A stretch of DNA of 64,000 nucleotides from Streptomyces radicis (GTDB taxonomy: Bacteria; Actinomycetota; Actinomycetes; Streptomycetales; Streptomycetaceae). Under the pieces are notes generated by a model. It was not told where the DNA came from and made no database searches. It saw nothing but the letters and a program-made list of their open reading frames with translations. The position numbers were made by a program, and so were the translations under genes. Location: positions 1-64,000 of the forward strand of contig NZ_RBDY01000021.1 of assembly GCF_003626575.1 (NCBI RefSeq). The letters are read 5' to 3'. This document shows, piece by piece, positions 8,273 through 17,056 of this stretch. Each line of letters begins with the position of its first letter. Position 1 is the stretch's first letter.

Positions 8273-9103
8273 ATGACTGGCAAGATCGCTCTCGTCACCG
8301 GCGCATCCTCGGGCATCGGCGAGGCCACCGCCCTGAAGCTGTCCGACCTCGGCTACACCGTCTACGGCGCCGCCCGCCGTGCCGAACGCCTCGAGCCGCT
8401 GGCCGCCCGCGGTATCCGGCCGCTGGCCATGGACGTCACCGACGACGACTCCATGCGCGCCGGAGTCGAGCACATCACCGCCGAGGCGGGCGGCGTCGAC
8501 GTCCTGGTCAACAACGCGGGCTACGGCTCGTACGGCGCCATCGAGGACGTGCCCCTCGACGAGGCCCGCCGCCAGTTCGAGGTCAACGTCTTCGGAGCCA
8601 TGCGCCTGGCCCAGCTCGTCCTGCCGCACATGCGCGCCCGGCGCGACGGCACCATCGTCAACATCACCTCCATGGGTGGCAAGGTCCACACCCCGCTCGG
8701 CGGTTGGTACCACGGGACCAAGTTCGCGCTCGAGGCCCTCAGCGACTGCCTGCGGATGGAGACCAAGCCGTTCGGTGTCGACGTGGTCGTCATCGAGCCG
8801 GGCGGCATCCGCACCGAATGGGGCGCCATCGCGGCCGACCACCTGAGGAAGACCTCCGGCGCCAGCCCCTATGCCGAACAGGCCGACGCCGTGGCGAACT
8901 CGCTCGGCTCCGAGAGCACCGCCAAGCGCAGCTCCGCACCCCAGGTCATCGCGGACACGATCGCCAAGGCCGTCACCGCCCGGCGCCCCAAGACCCGGTA
9001 CGCCACCGGCTTCGGCGCCCGGCCCCTGATCACCCTGCGCCGCTTCGTGTCCGACCGCACCTTCGACGCCGTCATCAGGCGCGCCACCGGCGTCCCCAGC
9101 TGA
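8273..9103 (+). CDS. Short-chain dehydrogenase/reductase
   Basis: Classical SDR of 276 residues, cytosolic. It has the cofactor motif TGASSGIG (residues 9-16), NNAG at 80-83, catalytic Ser133, and YHGTK with Tyr146 and Lys150. The Arg pair at 35-36 suggests NADPH preference. The C-terminal extension (RYATGFGARPLITLRR) matches the oxidoreductase subgroup often next to TetR regulators in actinomycetes. ATG 8273 has GAGGA 8 nt upstream; upstream in-frame codons run through the operators. The substrate is unknown. The self-contained TetR/SDR module has no visible link to the glycan genes and may deal with a toxic carbonyl compound. Confidence 0.9.
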   Translation: MTGKIALVTGASSGIGEATALKLSDLGYTVYGAARRAERLEPLAARGIRPLAMDVTDDDSMRAGVEHITAEAGGVDVLVNNAGYGSYGAIEDVPLDEARRQFEVNVFGAMRLAQLVLPHMRARRDGTIVNITSMGGKVHTPLGGWYHGTKFALEALSDCLRMETKPFGVDVVVIEPGGIRTEWGAIAADHLRKTSGASPYAEQADAVANSLGSESTAKRSSAPQVIADTIAKAVTARRPKTRYATGFGARPLITLRRFVSDRTFDAVIRRATGVPS

Positions 9104-9167
9104 CAAGCCGCCGTGGGGAGGCGGGTGTCCTGTGCCAGGGGCCGGTCGCCTCCCGCACCGTCCTCGG

Positions 9168-11912
9168 CTACGCCGACGCCCCCTCCCCCTCGGCGACGCC
9201 AACCGTCGTGGTCGCGGACGCGGACCAGTCACGCCCCTGGATCTCGCCCGTCAGGACCGCCGAGCCCGTCGCCGCGTCCCCGCCGGGGGTGACCTCGAAC
9301 GCGACGGTTCGCGCCGAGTCGGGCCGCACGGTCCGCAGGTCGATCCGCGCGGGCGTCACGGTCCAGCCCTCGGGGACCGCGAGGGACACCGTCGAGCGCT
9401 CGAGCGGTCTGTCGATCGCCTGGACCGTGACCGCGATCCGCGTGGGGCGGCCCACCGGAATCTCCGCGGGCGCGTCGAGCAGGACCTTCTGAAGGGCGCG
9501 CACCCGGTAGGTGTGTCCGGCCCTGGCGGCGAACTCGATGGCGTCGGGCTCGGTCCGCTCCGTGTGGACGCGGCCGTCACGGTCGTTGTCGAGGATCCTC
9601 CAGCGCCCGGCGAGCATTCGGCCGCGCACCTTGACGGTGCCGTTCCTGTCGGGCGTGATGCGGAACTCGTCGGGCTGTCCGTCGCTCCACACCGCGCCCA
9701 CGGTGTGGCCGCCGCGCGCGCGGAGGCCGTCGACGCGCCCGTTCGGCCAGGCCGGGGGCAGCGCGGGCAGCAGGTGCAGCTCGCCGCCGTGGCTCTGCAC
9801 CAGCATCTCGACGATGCCGGATGTGGCACCGAAGTTGCCGTCGATCTGGAACGGGGGGTGCAGGTCGAACATGTTCGGGGCGAGCCGGGCCGGGGTCACG
9901 AGGTCACCGATCAGGTCGTGGGCCCGTGCGCCCTCCTCCATCCGCGCCCAGAAGTTGATCTTCCAGGCGAGGGACCAGCCGGTGCCGTCGTCGCCCCGCA
10001 GCTCCAGCGTCCGGCGCGCGGCCTCGAACAGCTCGGGGGTGCCACGCCTGGTGATCTGGTTGCTGGGGTGCAGGCCGTAGAGGTGTGAGATGTGCCGGTG
10101 GGTCCGCTCGGTCTCGACCCAGTCGTACAGCCACTCCTGGATGTTGCCGCGTGACCCGATCCGCATGGGGGCCAGCCGCTCCCTGGTCTCCAGGACCCGG
10201 GCACGGAAGTCGGCGTCCACGCCGAGCGCCTCACTCGCCCGGGCGACGCCGTCGAACAGGTCGCGCAGAATCTGCGAGTCCATGGTCGGGCCGGCGCACA
10301 CACTGGCGTCCGGGTGGTGGGAGAGCTCGGGGGAGTTCGAGGGGTTGGTGACCAGCCACCCCAGCTCCGGCTCCTCGACGAGCGTGTCGAGGAAGAACTG
10401 GGCGGCGCCCTTCACCGCCGGGTACCGGGACCGCAGGAACTCGATGTCGCCGGTGAACAGGTAGTGGTCCCACACCAGGGTCGCCAGCCACGCGCCGCCG
10501 GTCTGCCACATGCCCCAGAACGCGCCGTCGACGACCGAGGTGCCGCGCCACGCGTCGGTGTTGTGGTGGGTGACCCAGCCGCCCGCGCCGTACTGCGCCT
10601 CGGCGGTGCGGGCACCGGTGACGGCGAGGTCGTCGATCATGTCGAACACCGGCCCGTAGCACTCGGACAGATTCGCCGTGTCCGCCGGCCAGTAGTTCAT
10701 CGGCAGGTTCGCGTTGATGGTGTACTTCGAGTCCCAGGGCGGGCTCATCAGGTCGTTCCAGATGCCCTGGAGATTCGCCGGCTGGGTGCCGGGGCGCGAC
10801 GACGCGATGAGCAGGTACCGGCCGAACTGGAAGAGCAGCGCGGAGAACTGCGGGTCGTCGACGTTCGCGTGCTGCGCGATCCGGACGTCGGTCGGCTGGT
10901 CGGCCGCCGAGGTACGGCCGAGGTCGATCGTGGTCCGGTCGAACAGCGCGCGGTGGTCGGCCACATGGCGGTCACGCAGGTCGTCCCATGACCGTTCCTG
11001 GGCGGCGGTCAGGTGCCGCAGGGCGATGCCCTCGTGATCGCCGCCGACGTCCTGGTAGTCGACATAGCTGGACCCGATGGAGATCAGCACCGTGACGCTG
11101 TCGGCGCCTGAGACGCTCAGCGTGCCGCCGGTGCTGGTGACGCTGCCGCCCTCGGCGACGGCGCGGGCCAGCGCGCGGAACCTGACCGATCCGGCGACGC
11201 CCTCCTGGTCGCCCGAGACGCCGTCGAGCGCGACCGTCGTGCCGTCGGGGCTGGCCGTCGTCGTGCGCTGAGGGCTGTCGAACGCCGCGGAGAAGCCGAT
11301 CGCGCCCGCCCGGTCGGCGGTCAGGCGCATGGCGATCACCTGGTCCGGCGCGCTCGCGATCACCTCCCGCCGGTACCGCACCCCGTCCGCCACATAGGTC
11401 ACGGTCGTGACGGCCGTGGTCAGGTCCAAGCTGCGGTGGTACTCCGACACGTTCCCCGTGCCGGGGAAGTCGAGCCCGAGGTTCCCGACCGGCTGGTACG
11501 CCAGCTCGCCTGGCGGATCCCCGAGCATCGTCCGGTTGATCAGGCTCTGGGCCTGCGTCCACTGCTCCTCGAAGACCAGCCGCCGTATCTCCGGCAGCGC
11601 CTCGGCGCCCGCGGTGTTGGCCGGGTCGTAAGGCCCGCCGGCCCAGACCGTGTCCTCGTTGAGCTGGAGGCGCTCGGCCTCCACGTTGCCGAACACCATG
11701 GCGCCGAGGCGGCCGTTGCCGATGGGGAGCGCACGGAGCCAGTCCGTGCCGGCGGCCTCGTCGTACCAGAGCGCCAAGTCGTCGGCGGCGCGCACTTCGG
11801 CGGGCGCCTGCGAAGAGGCGCGGGCGGCCGCCGTCCACGGCAACGGCAGCAGCGCGCCCCCGCCGCCGATCGCTCCGAACTTGATGATGTTCCTTCGTGA
11901 CAGGTCTGGCAT
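9168..11912 (-). CDS. Secreted alpha-L-fucosidase, GH95
   Basis: Inverting exo-enzyme, typically cleaving alpha-1,2-L-fucose from xyloglucan side chains or glycoprotein-type glycans (some members are alpha-L-galactosidases). The 914-residue protein starts at ATG 11912 with GGAGGA 6 nt upstream. It has a Tat signal (LSRRNIIKFGAIGGGGALL). The N-terminal domain begins LALWYDEAAGTDWLRALPIGNGRLGAM, the GH95 hallmark. The catalytic barrel includes NANLPMNYWPAD, the paired Asn segment that activates the water in characterised members, WLVTNPSNSPE, and GNFGATSGIVEML. The last ~100 residues form a NEW3-like Ig domain (PEGWTVTPARIDL). The same frame stays open far upstream to 13682, but that part is antisense to fuconate dehydratase. 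Expression is probably repressed from the operator inside its promoter at 11987-12016. Confidence 0.92.
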   Translation of the reverse strand: MPDLSRRNIIKFGAIGGGGALLPLPWTAAARASSQAPAEVRAADDLALWYDEAAGTDWLRALPIGNGRLGAMVFGNVEAERLQLNEDTVWAGGPYDPANTAGAEALPEIRRLVFEEQWTQAQSLINRTMLGDPPGELAYQPVGNLGLDFPGTGNVSEYHRSLDLTTAVTTVTYVADGVRYRREVIASAPDQVIAMRLTADRAGAIGFSAAFDSPQRTTTASPDGTTVALDGVSGDQEGVAGSVRFRALARAVAEGGSVTSTGGTLSVSGADSVTVLISIGSSYVDYQDVGGDHEGIALRHLTAAQERSWDDLRDRHVADHRALFDRTTIDLGRTSAADQPTDVRIAQHANVDDPQFSALLFQFGRYLLIASSRPGTQPANLQGIWNDLMSPPWDSKYTINANLPMNYWPADTANLSECYGPVFDMIDDLAVTGARTAEAQYGAGGWVTHHNTDAWRGTSVVDGAFWGMWQTGGAWLATLVWDHYLFTGDIEFLRSRYPAVKGAAQFFLDTLVEEPELGWLVTNPSNSPELSHHPDASVCAGPTMDSQILRDLFDGVARASEALGVDADFRARVLETRERLAPMRIGSRGNIQEWLYDWVETERTHRHISHLYGLHPSNQITRRGTPELFEAARRTLELRGDDGTGWSLAWKINFWARMEEGARAHDLIGDLVTPARLAPNMFDLHPPFQIDGNFGATSGIVEMLVQSHGGELHLLPALPPAWPNGRVDGLRARGGHTVGAVWSDGQPDEFRITPDRNGTVKVRGRMLAGRWRILDNDRDGRVHTERTEPDAIEFAARAGHTYRVRALQKVLLDAPAEIPVGRPTRIAVTVQAIDRPLERSTVSLAVPEGWTVTPARIDLRTVRPDSARTVAFEVTPGGDAATGSAVLTGEIQGRDWSASATTTVGVAEGEGASA

Positions 11913-11986
11913 CTCAGTCCTCCAAGCGGACGAGCACCCTCGCGGGCTGCTGCCTCCGCGACGCGGCTCCGCGCGGGGCGGCGGCG

Positions 11987-12016
11987 AATCTACAAACATT
12001 CGATGTATCGCGTCAA
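11987..12016 (-). promoter_or_regulatory. GH95 promoter with the fucose-regulon operator filling its spacer
   Basis: Read on the minus strand: -35 TTGACG (12016-12011), 18-bp spacer, -10 TAGATT (11992-11987). The spacer contains GATACATC-G-AATGTTTG (12009-11993), a variant of the 17-bp palindrome. This is a geometry in which repressor binding would block RNA polymerase. The GH95 start lies about 75 bp downstream. Confidence 0.7.
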
Positions 12017-12067
12017 TAACTGCGACCGAAGGCCGCAAAGACGGCCAGATCACGGCACCCGACCCAC

Positions 12068-12084
12068 CAAAGATCGAATGTTTG
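12068..12084. promoter_or_regulatory. Degenerate fucose-regulon operator
   Basis: CAAAGATC-G-AATGTTTG keeps one good half-site, identical to the right half of the GH95 promoter site. It is the middle of three sites in the GH95/fuconate dehydratase gap. Confidence 0.4.
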
Positions 12085-12158
12085 GCGCGACGACTTGATG
12101 GAGGCTCCGGCGCGTTCACCCACCCCGCAGCCCGGCGGGTCGCCCCGCCCTCCCCCTC

Positions 12159-12175
12159 GATACATCTGATGTATC
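12159..12175. promoter_or_regulatory. Perfect 17-bp fucose-regulon operator
   Basis: GATACATC-T-GATGTATC is a perfect odd palindrome. It sits 25 bp upstream of the -35 of the fuconate dehydratase promoter. The same 17-mer recurs at 22023-22039, with the shared downstream string GACGATCCTCCC at the same distance. Confidence 0.7.
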
Positions 12176-12200
12176 TCGGGGACGATCCTCCCGTCCGCCG

Positions 12201-12230
12201 TTGATTTGTGGGCCCATCCCCCCATACACT
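12201..12230 (+). promoter_or_regulatory. Putative promoter of fuconate dehydratase
   Basis: -35 TTGATT (12201-12206), 18-bp spacer, -10 TACACT (12225-12230), giving a start near 12237 and a leader of about 40 nt before the GAGGA ribosome site. Confidence 0.45.
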
Positions 12231-12278
12231 CGCCGAGGTCATCTGACCTTTCGAGGCTTCCAGGCAGGCGAGGACCCC

Positions 12279-13676
12279 ATGCCGCAGATCACCGCCGTCA
12301 CCGTCGAGGACGTCAGGTTCCCCACGTCGCTCACCGCCGACGGGTCCGACGCGATGAACAAGGACGGCGACTACTCGGCGGCCTACGTCGTGCTGCACAC
12401 CGACGGCGTCGACGCCGCGGGGGCCCCGCTCGCCGGTCATGGCCTCACGTTCACGATCGGCCGGGGCAACGATCTCGTCACCGCGGCGGCCCGGCAGCAG
12501 GCCGCCCGCCTGGTCGGCAGGGACGTGGACGAGATGGCCGCGGACATGGGCGCGGTGTACCGCTTCCTCGGCTCCGATTCCCAACTGCGGTGGCTGGGCC
12601 CCGAGAAGGGCGTGGTCCACCTGTCGCTCGCGGCCGTGATGAACGCCGCGTGGGACCTCGCCGCACGCGCCGCGGACCTGCCGTTGTGGCGGCTGCTCGC
12701 CGACATGTCCCCCGAGCAGCTCGTGGACGTCGCCGACCTGCGCTACCTCTCGGACGCCCTGACGCGCGATGAGGCGTTGGACATCCTCAGGGCCAAGGAG
12801 GGGACCAAGGCCGACCGCGTCGCCGAGCTCACCCGCACCGGCTACCCCGCCTACACGACGTCCGCGGGCTGGCTCGGCTACGACGACGCCAAGCTGCGTC
12901 GGCTGTGCCAGGAGGCGGTGGACGCCGGGTACGGCTATGTGAAGCTCAAGGTGGGCGCCGACCTCGGCGACGACATCCGCCGCTGCGCCATCGCCCGCGA
13001 GGTCATCGGCCGGGACCGCAAGCTGATGATCGACGCCAACCAGGTGTGGGACGTCGGCCAGGCCATCGAGTGGGTCGGGGAGCTGGCCCGATTCGAGCCG
13101 CTGTGGATCGAGGAGCCCACCAGCCCCGACGACATCCTGGGACACGCCGAGGTCCGCCGCGCCGTCGCCCCCATCGGCGTCGCCACCGGCGAACACTGCC
13201 ACAACCGGGTGATGTTCAAGCAGCTGTTCCAGGCCGGTGCCATCGACTTCTGCCAGCTGGACACCGGTCGGCTGGCGAGCGTCAACGAGATCGTCGCCGT
13301 GCTGCTCCTCGCGGCGAAGTTCGGTGTCCCGGTCTGCCCGCACGCCGGAGGCGTGGGGCTGTGCGAGATGGTCCAGCACGTGTCCGTGCTCGACTACGTC
13401 GCCGTCTCCGGGGATCTCACCGACCGCGTCACCGAGTACGTCGACCACCTGCACGAGCACTTCACCGACCCCTGTGTGGTCCGCGACACCGGCACGGGGA
13501 GCGCCTACGCGCTGCCCGATTCGCCCGGCTACTCCACCCGGATGCGCCCCGAGTCCGTGGCCCGGTACCGGTTCCCCGACGGCGAGTTCTGGGCGAACGC
13601 GGGGGACGCGGCCGCCGTTCCTCCGCCCGGACCACGCCAGGCGACGGGCGGATCGATCGTCCCGGCCGACCGCTAG
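12279..13676 (+). CDS. fucD: L-fuconate dehydratase, enolase superfamily
   Basis: Dehydrates L-fuconate to 2-keto-3-deoxy-L-fuconate in the non-phosphorylating fucose pathway; cytosolic, Mg-dependent. 465 residues, start ATG 12279 with GAGGA 5 nt upstream. Magnesium ligands are Asp252 (IDANQVW), Glu278 (IEEP) and Glu305 (TGEHCHNR). The bases are Lys224 in VKLKVG and His355 in CPHAGG. As I recall the Xanthomonas enzyme, its catalytic and ligand residues (K220, D248, E274, E301, H351) map here with a constant offset of four, which makes the specificity call strong. The N-terminal capping domain has the diagnostic FPTSLTADGSDAMNKDGDYS-type segment. It is divergent from the GH95 fucosidase and followed after 14 bp by the GntR regulator. 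Confidence 0.94.
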   Translation: MPQITAVTVEDVRFPTSLTADGSDAMNKDGDYSAAYVVLHTDGVDAAGAPLAGHGLTFTIGRGNDLVTAAARQQAARLVGRDVDEMAADMGAVYRFLGSDSQLRWLGPEKGVVHLSLAAVMNAAWDLAARAADLPLWRLLADMSPEQLVDVADLRYLSDALTRDEALDILRAKEGTKADRVAELTRTGYPAYTTSAGWLGYDDAKLRRLCQEAVDAGYGYVKLKVGADLGDDIRRCAIAREVIGRDRKLMIDANQVWDVGQAIEWVGELARFEPLWIEEPTSPDDILGHAEVRRAVAPIGVATGEHCHNRVMFKQLFQAGAIDFCQLDTGRLASVNEIVAVLLLAAKFGVPVCPHAGGVGLCEMVQHVSVLDYVAVSGDLTDRVTEYVDHLHEHFTDPCVVRDTGTGSAYALPDSPGYSTRMRPESVARYRFPDGEFWANAGDAAAVPPPGPRQATGGSIVPADR

Positions 13677-13690
13677 GCACATAATCAGTC

Positions 13691-14413
13691 ATGTCTCGCA
13701 CCGACGAAGTCGTAGACGGCATCAAGCGGATGATCCTCGACGGGGTCTTCCGTCCCGGCGATCGCCTGCCGGTGGAGAAGGAGCTCGCCGAGTCGCTCGG
13801 CGTCTCGCGCGGCTCCCTGCGCGAGGGGGTGTCGGCCCTGTCGATCCTCGGCATCGTCAACACCCGGCAGGGCGACGGAACGTATGTCACCAATCTCGAC
13901 ACCACACGGCTGCTGGCCCCCATGGGATTCGTGGTCGATCTCCAGGGCCAGGGCGACGCACGGCACATCCACACCGTGCGGCGCCTGCTCGAGTGCGAGG
14001 CGGCGCGGCAGGCCGCGGTCACCATCACCGAGGAAGCCCTCGGCCAGGCCAGGGAGTTGCTCGACGAGGCCGCCCGCGTCGTCCGAGGCGCGCGGCAGGA
14101 TCACGAGCGGCTCATCGAGATCGACATCGCCTTCCACCGCGTCATCGCCACCCACACCGGCAACCCCGTTCTCGTCGGCCTGATCGAGGCGTTCGCGGGA
14201 CGTACCGTCCGCGGTCGGCTGTGGCGGAGCCTGCACGAGACGGGCGCCGACCAACGCACCCACGACGAGCACGAGGCGATCTGGCGCGCGCTCGCGGCCC
14301 GCGACCCCGAGCGGGCCGGGATCCGCATGGCCAGCCATCTGATCGGCGTCGAGGAGTCCCTGTACGCGGCGCCTGAGGACGGCGAGCGGATCTCAGGGCC
14401 CGGGGCCGACTGA
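13691..14413 (+). CDS. GntR/FadR-type (FCD) transcriptional regulator, candidate fucose-regulon repressor
   Basis: 240 residues: a winged HTH (DEVVDGIKRMIL, ELAESLGVSRGSLREGVSALSILGIV, RQGDGTYV) and an FCD effector domain (VRRLLECEAARQAAV, IDIAFHRVIATHTGNPVL, DEHEAIWRALAARD) whose Asp/His residues normally hold a metal and an organic acid. A sugar acid such as fuconate or ketodeoxyfuconate is therefore a sensible ligand. It sits 14 bp after fuconate dehydratase. There is no ribosome site, but CATAAT at 13680-13685 ends 5 nt before the ATG, so a leaderless transcript is possible in addition to readthrough. I infer it binds the GATACATC-N-GATGTATC operators because it is the only local regulator of the fucose genes. 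Confidence 0.9.
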   Translation: MSRTDEVVDGIKRMILDGVFRPGDRLPVEKELAESLGVSRGSLREGVSALSILGIVNTRQGDGTYVTNLDTTRLLAPMGFVVDLQGQGDARHIHTVRRLLECEAARQAAVTITEEALGQARELLDEAARVVRGARQDHERLIEIDIAFHRVIATHTGNPVLVGLIEAFAGRTVRGRLWRSLHETGADQRTHDEHEAIWRALAARDPERAGIRMASHLIGVEESLYAAPEDGERISGPGAD

Positions 14414-14451
14414 TCGCAGCCCCCCGGTCGCACGGGGACGGTCGGCCGCCG

Positions 14452-15213
14452 TCATCGGCCCATCCATCCGCCGTCGACGGGGAGAACGGCGCCGTGGACG
14501 TAGTCCGACGCCGGTGACGCCAGGAACACCGTGGCTCCCGCGAGATCATCGGCCCGCCCCCAGCGTCCCGCGGGGATCCGGCCGAGGATGGCCTCGTTGC
14601 GGTCGGGGTCCTCCCGCAGGGCCCTGGTGTTGTCCGTGGCGATGTAGCCGGGCGCGATGGCGTTGACGTTCACGCCGTGCGGTGCCCACTCGTTGGCCAG
14701 CGCCCTGGTGAGCCCGGCCAGGCCCGACTTGGACGCGGTGTACCCCGGGACGTTGACGCCGCCCTGGAAGCTCAGCAGCGACGCCGTGAAGATGATCTTT
14801 CCGCGTCCCCGGGCGATCATCGCGCGGCCGACCTCCCGGCTCAGCACGAACTGGCTGCTGAGGTTCACCTCGATGACCCGGTCCCACAGCTCGTCGGGGT
14901 GCTCGGCCGCCGGGGTGCGGGCGATGGTCCCGCCGTTGTTCACCAGGATGTCGATCGGGCCGAGCGCGTGGAGCTCGCCCGCCAGCCGACGCACGGCCGC
15001 CCGGTCGGCGAAGTCGGCCCGGAGGCCGGTGAATCGGCGGCCGAACGCGCGCACCCGGCGCTCGACCTCGCTGCCGGTCGGTTCGAGACCGGCGGAGACC
15101 CCGATGATGTCGGCCCCGGCGTGGGCGAGCGCCCCTGCCATGGCCAGGCCGATACCCCGGCGCGCGCCGGTCACCACGGCGGTGCGTCCCGACAGGTCGA
15201 ACGACATGGTCAT
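14452..15213 (-). CDS. SDR dehydrogenase of the fucose block
   Basis: KduD/2-deoxygluconate-3-dehydrogenase-like SDR of 253 residues. It has TGARRGIG (15-22), NNGG at 92-95 in place of the usual NNAG, Ser145, and YTASK with Tyr158 and Lys162. It is the last gene of the operon running from the ABC permease at 19178, and its ATG 15213 overlaps the alcohol dehydrogenase stop. In the known oxidative fucose route an SDR either oxidises L-fucose to the lactone or oxidises 2-keto-3-deoxy-L-fuconate to the 2,4-diketo acid. With the zinc dehydrogenase next door the two jobs could be divided between them; which does which cannot be told. No lactonase or diketo-acid hydrolase is visible in the window. 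Confidence 0.88.
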   Translation of the reverse strand: MTMSFDLSGRTAVVTGARRGIGLAMAGALAHAGADIIGVSAGLEPTGSEVERRVRAFGRRFTGLRADFADRAAVRRLAGELHALGPIDILVNNGGTIARTPAAEHPDELWDRVIEVNLSSQFVLSREVGRAMIARGRGKIIFTASLLSFQGGVNVPGYTASKSGLAGLTRALANEWAPHGVNVNAIAPGYIATDNTRALREDPDRNEAILGRIPAGRWGRADDLAGATVFLASPASDYVHGAVLPVDGGWMGR

Positions 15214-16238
15214 GGGGCGCTCTCCCGCCAGTCGACGAGGACTTTCATCACGCCGCCACCGGACTCCAGAGCCTCGAAGGCGGCGTGCACGCCGTCCACG
15301 GGCTCGACCCGTGAGATCAGCCGCTCCACCGGGATCTCTCCCGCGGCGACCAGCCGGATGGCCTCGGCCACGTCGTCCCGCCGATACAGGCGGGCGCCGA
15401 ACAGCTCGAGTTCGCGCCAGAAGAAGCGGTGCAGGTCGAGGGCGCGCGGCCTGGGGTGGATCGCCACCATGACGAGTCGGCCGCGCGTGGTCAGGACGCC
15501 GACCGCGGTGGAGACGCCGTCGGCGGACCCCGAGACCTCGAAGGCGATGTCGGCGCCCGCGCCGTCGGTGCGGTCGTCCACCAGCGCGACGATGTCGGTC
15601 GCGCGCGGGTCGGCCGTCCCGATGCCCATCCCTTCGGCGACCGAGCGCCGGAACGGGTCGGGCTCGACCAGCAGCACCCGCGCCCCGCGGCCCCGCGCGA
15701 CGGCGGCGATGAGCACGCCCACCGGTCCCCCGCCGACCACGACGACATGGTCATCGGCGCCCACGTCCGCGCGCCCGACGTCGTGCACGGCGACCGCGAC
15801 CGGTTCGACGAGTGCCGCGCGGTCGAGCGGCAGCCCCTCGGGCAGCGGGAGCACCAGGTCGGCGGGAACGGTCCAGGAGGCCTGCATGGCTCCGGGCGAG
15901 TCGATGCCGAGGAAGTCCATGGCGTGGCAGACATGGGAGTTCCCGCGCCGACAGGCGGCGCACCGGCCGCACGCGCGGGTGGGCATCACGGTGACGGGCC
16001 GCCCCGGGGACAGGCCGGTGACGGCCTCGCCGACGGCCGCGATCCGCCCGGACATCTCATGTCCGAGCACGGCGGACGCGCCGACCCTGGCGTCCATGTC
16101 GCCGTGGTAGATGTGCAGGTCGGTGCCGCAGATGCCGGTATAGGCCACGGCGATGCGCACCTGGCCGGGGCCGGGTGGCTCCACGGGCCGGTCATGGATC
16201 TCCAGGCGCCGGGCACCGCGGTAGACGACTGCCGTCAT
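15210..16238 (-). CDS. Zinc-dependent medium-chain dehydrogenase (candidate L-fucose or sugar-acid dehydrogenase)
   Basis: MDR-family NAD(P)-dependent dehydrogenase, 342 residues. The catalytic zinc site is intact: Cys37 (GICGTD), His60-Glu61 (GHEMSG) and Glu144-type EPVAVAVH. The structural zinc lobe has Cys90, 93, 96 and 104. The Rossmann glycines are VVVGGGPVGVL. It resembles threonine/sorbitol dehydrogenase-type sugar enzymes. It overlaps the ABC ATPase stop and the SDR start by 4 bp each, so it is tightly coupled to fucose import. The likely role is the first oxidation of L-fucose or a later dehydrogenation; the substrate is inferred only from context. Confidence 0.88.
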   Translation of the reverse strand: MTAVVYRGARRLEIHDRPVEPPGPGQVRIAVAYTGICGTDLHIYHGDMDARVGASAVLGHEMSGRIAAVGEAVTGLSPGRPVTVMPTRACGRCAACRRGNSHVCHAMDFLGIDSPGAMQASWTVPADLVLPLPEGLPLDRAALVEPVAVAVHDVGRADVGADDHVVVVGGGPVGVLIAAVARGRGARVLLVEPDPFRRSVAEGMGIGTADPRATDIVALVDDRTDGAGADIAFEVSGSADGVSTAVGVLTTRGRLVMVAIHPRPRALDLHRFFWRELELFGARLYRRDDVAEAIRLVAAGEIPVERLISRVEPVDGVHAAFEALESGGGVMKVLVDWRESAP

Positions 16239-17056
16239 CGGTCCTCCTCATCGGCTGTCATGGCACCGGTCATCGCCGCGACCAGGTCGTCCGTCGTGAC
16301 GTCGGCCGCCCGGAACCTGGCGGCCCGCCGACCGAGCCGCAGGACCTCGACGCGGTCGGCGATCTCCAGGACCTGCGGCATGTTGTGGCTGACCAACACC
16401 ACCGACATGCCGACGTCCCTGGCCCTGCGGACGACGTCGAGGACGCGTTCGGTCTGCACGACGCCGAGCGCCGCGGTGGGCTCGTCGAGGATGACCACGT
16501 TGGTCGCCCAGATGATCGCCCGGGCCACGGCGACGCTCTGCCGCTGGCCCCCGGAGAGCATGGCGATCGGCGTGGTGACGCGGGGGATCCGCACGCCGAG
16601 CTGATCGAGGGCCTCCGTGGCGCCGCGGCGCATGGCCCGCTTGTCGAGCAGGCCGAGGCGTCCGAGCGCCCCGGGGCGCAGGATCTCCCTGCCGAGGTAG
16701 AGGTTGGCTGCGACGCTGAGGTCGTCGGCGACGGCCAGGTCCTGGTACACGGTCTCCACGCCCGCGCGCCTGGCGTCGACGGGGGTGGCGAAGCGCACCG
16801 GCTCACCGGCGACCCTGAGCTCGCCCTCGTCGGGCGCGTGCACCCCGGACAGGGTCTTGATCAGCGTGCTCTTGCCCGCGCCGTTGTCGCCGATCAACGC
16901 CACGACCTCCGCCTCGCCGACGGTGAAGTCGGCCCCGCGGAGCGCCTCGACATGCCCGAATCGCTTGACGATGCCGCGGGCCTCGAGGACCGGTCGGCCC
17001 GCGGGGGCGCCGCGCCGTCGCCCGGCGGCCTCTGTCTCAGGGGTCGCGCTCATCAC
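16235..17056 (-). CDS. Sugar ABC transporter ATP-binding protein (RbsA-like, single domain)
   Basis: 273-residue ATPase of a CUT2-type sugar importer. It shows Walker A GDNGAGKST, signature LSGGQRQSV, Walker B VVILDEPTAALG and the switch His in VSHNMP. Ribose-type ATPases are usually two fused domains near 500 residues; this single-domain form is common in actinomycetes and would work as a homodimer. The start at 17056 overlaps the binding-protein stop (ATGATG, so the next Met is also possible). It probably energises L-fucose uptake, given its place between the fucose operon's binding protein and dehydrogenases. Confidence 0.9.
   Translation of the reverse strand: MMSATPETEAAGRRRGAPAGRPVLEARGIVKRFGHVEALRGADFTVGEAEVVALIGDNGAGKSTLIKTLSGVHAPDEGELRVAGEPVRFATPVDARRAGVETVYQDLAVADDLSVAANLYLGREILRPGALGRLGLLDKRAMRRGATEALDQLGVRIPRVTTPIAMLSGGQRQSVAVARAIIWATNVVILDEPTAALGVVQTERVLDVVRRARDVGMSVVLVSHNMPQVLEIADRVEVLRLGRRAARFRAADVTTDDLVAAMTGAMTADEEDR

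Noticed and set aside
12061..12090. A separate promoter at the weak operator copy
   Set aside because: No -35/-10 pair was found around it; kept only as a weak operator.
11913..13682. In-frame upstream continuation of the GH95 reading frame, giving a protein of about 1500 residues
   Set aside because: It runs antisense through fucD. The Tat signal and GGAGGA site fix the start at 11912.
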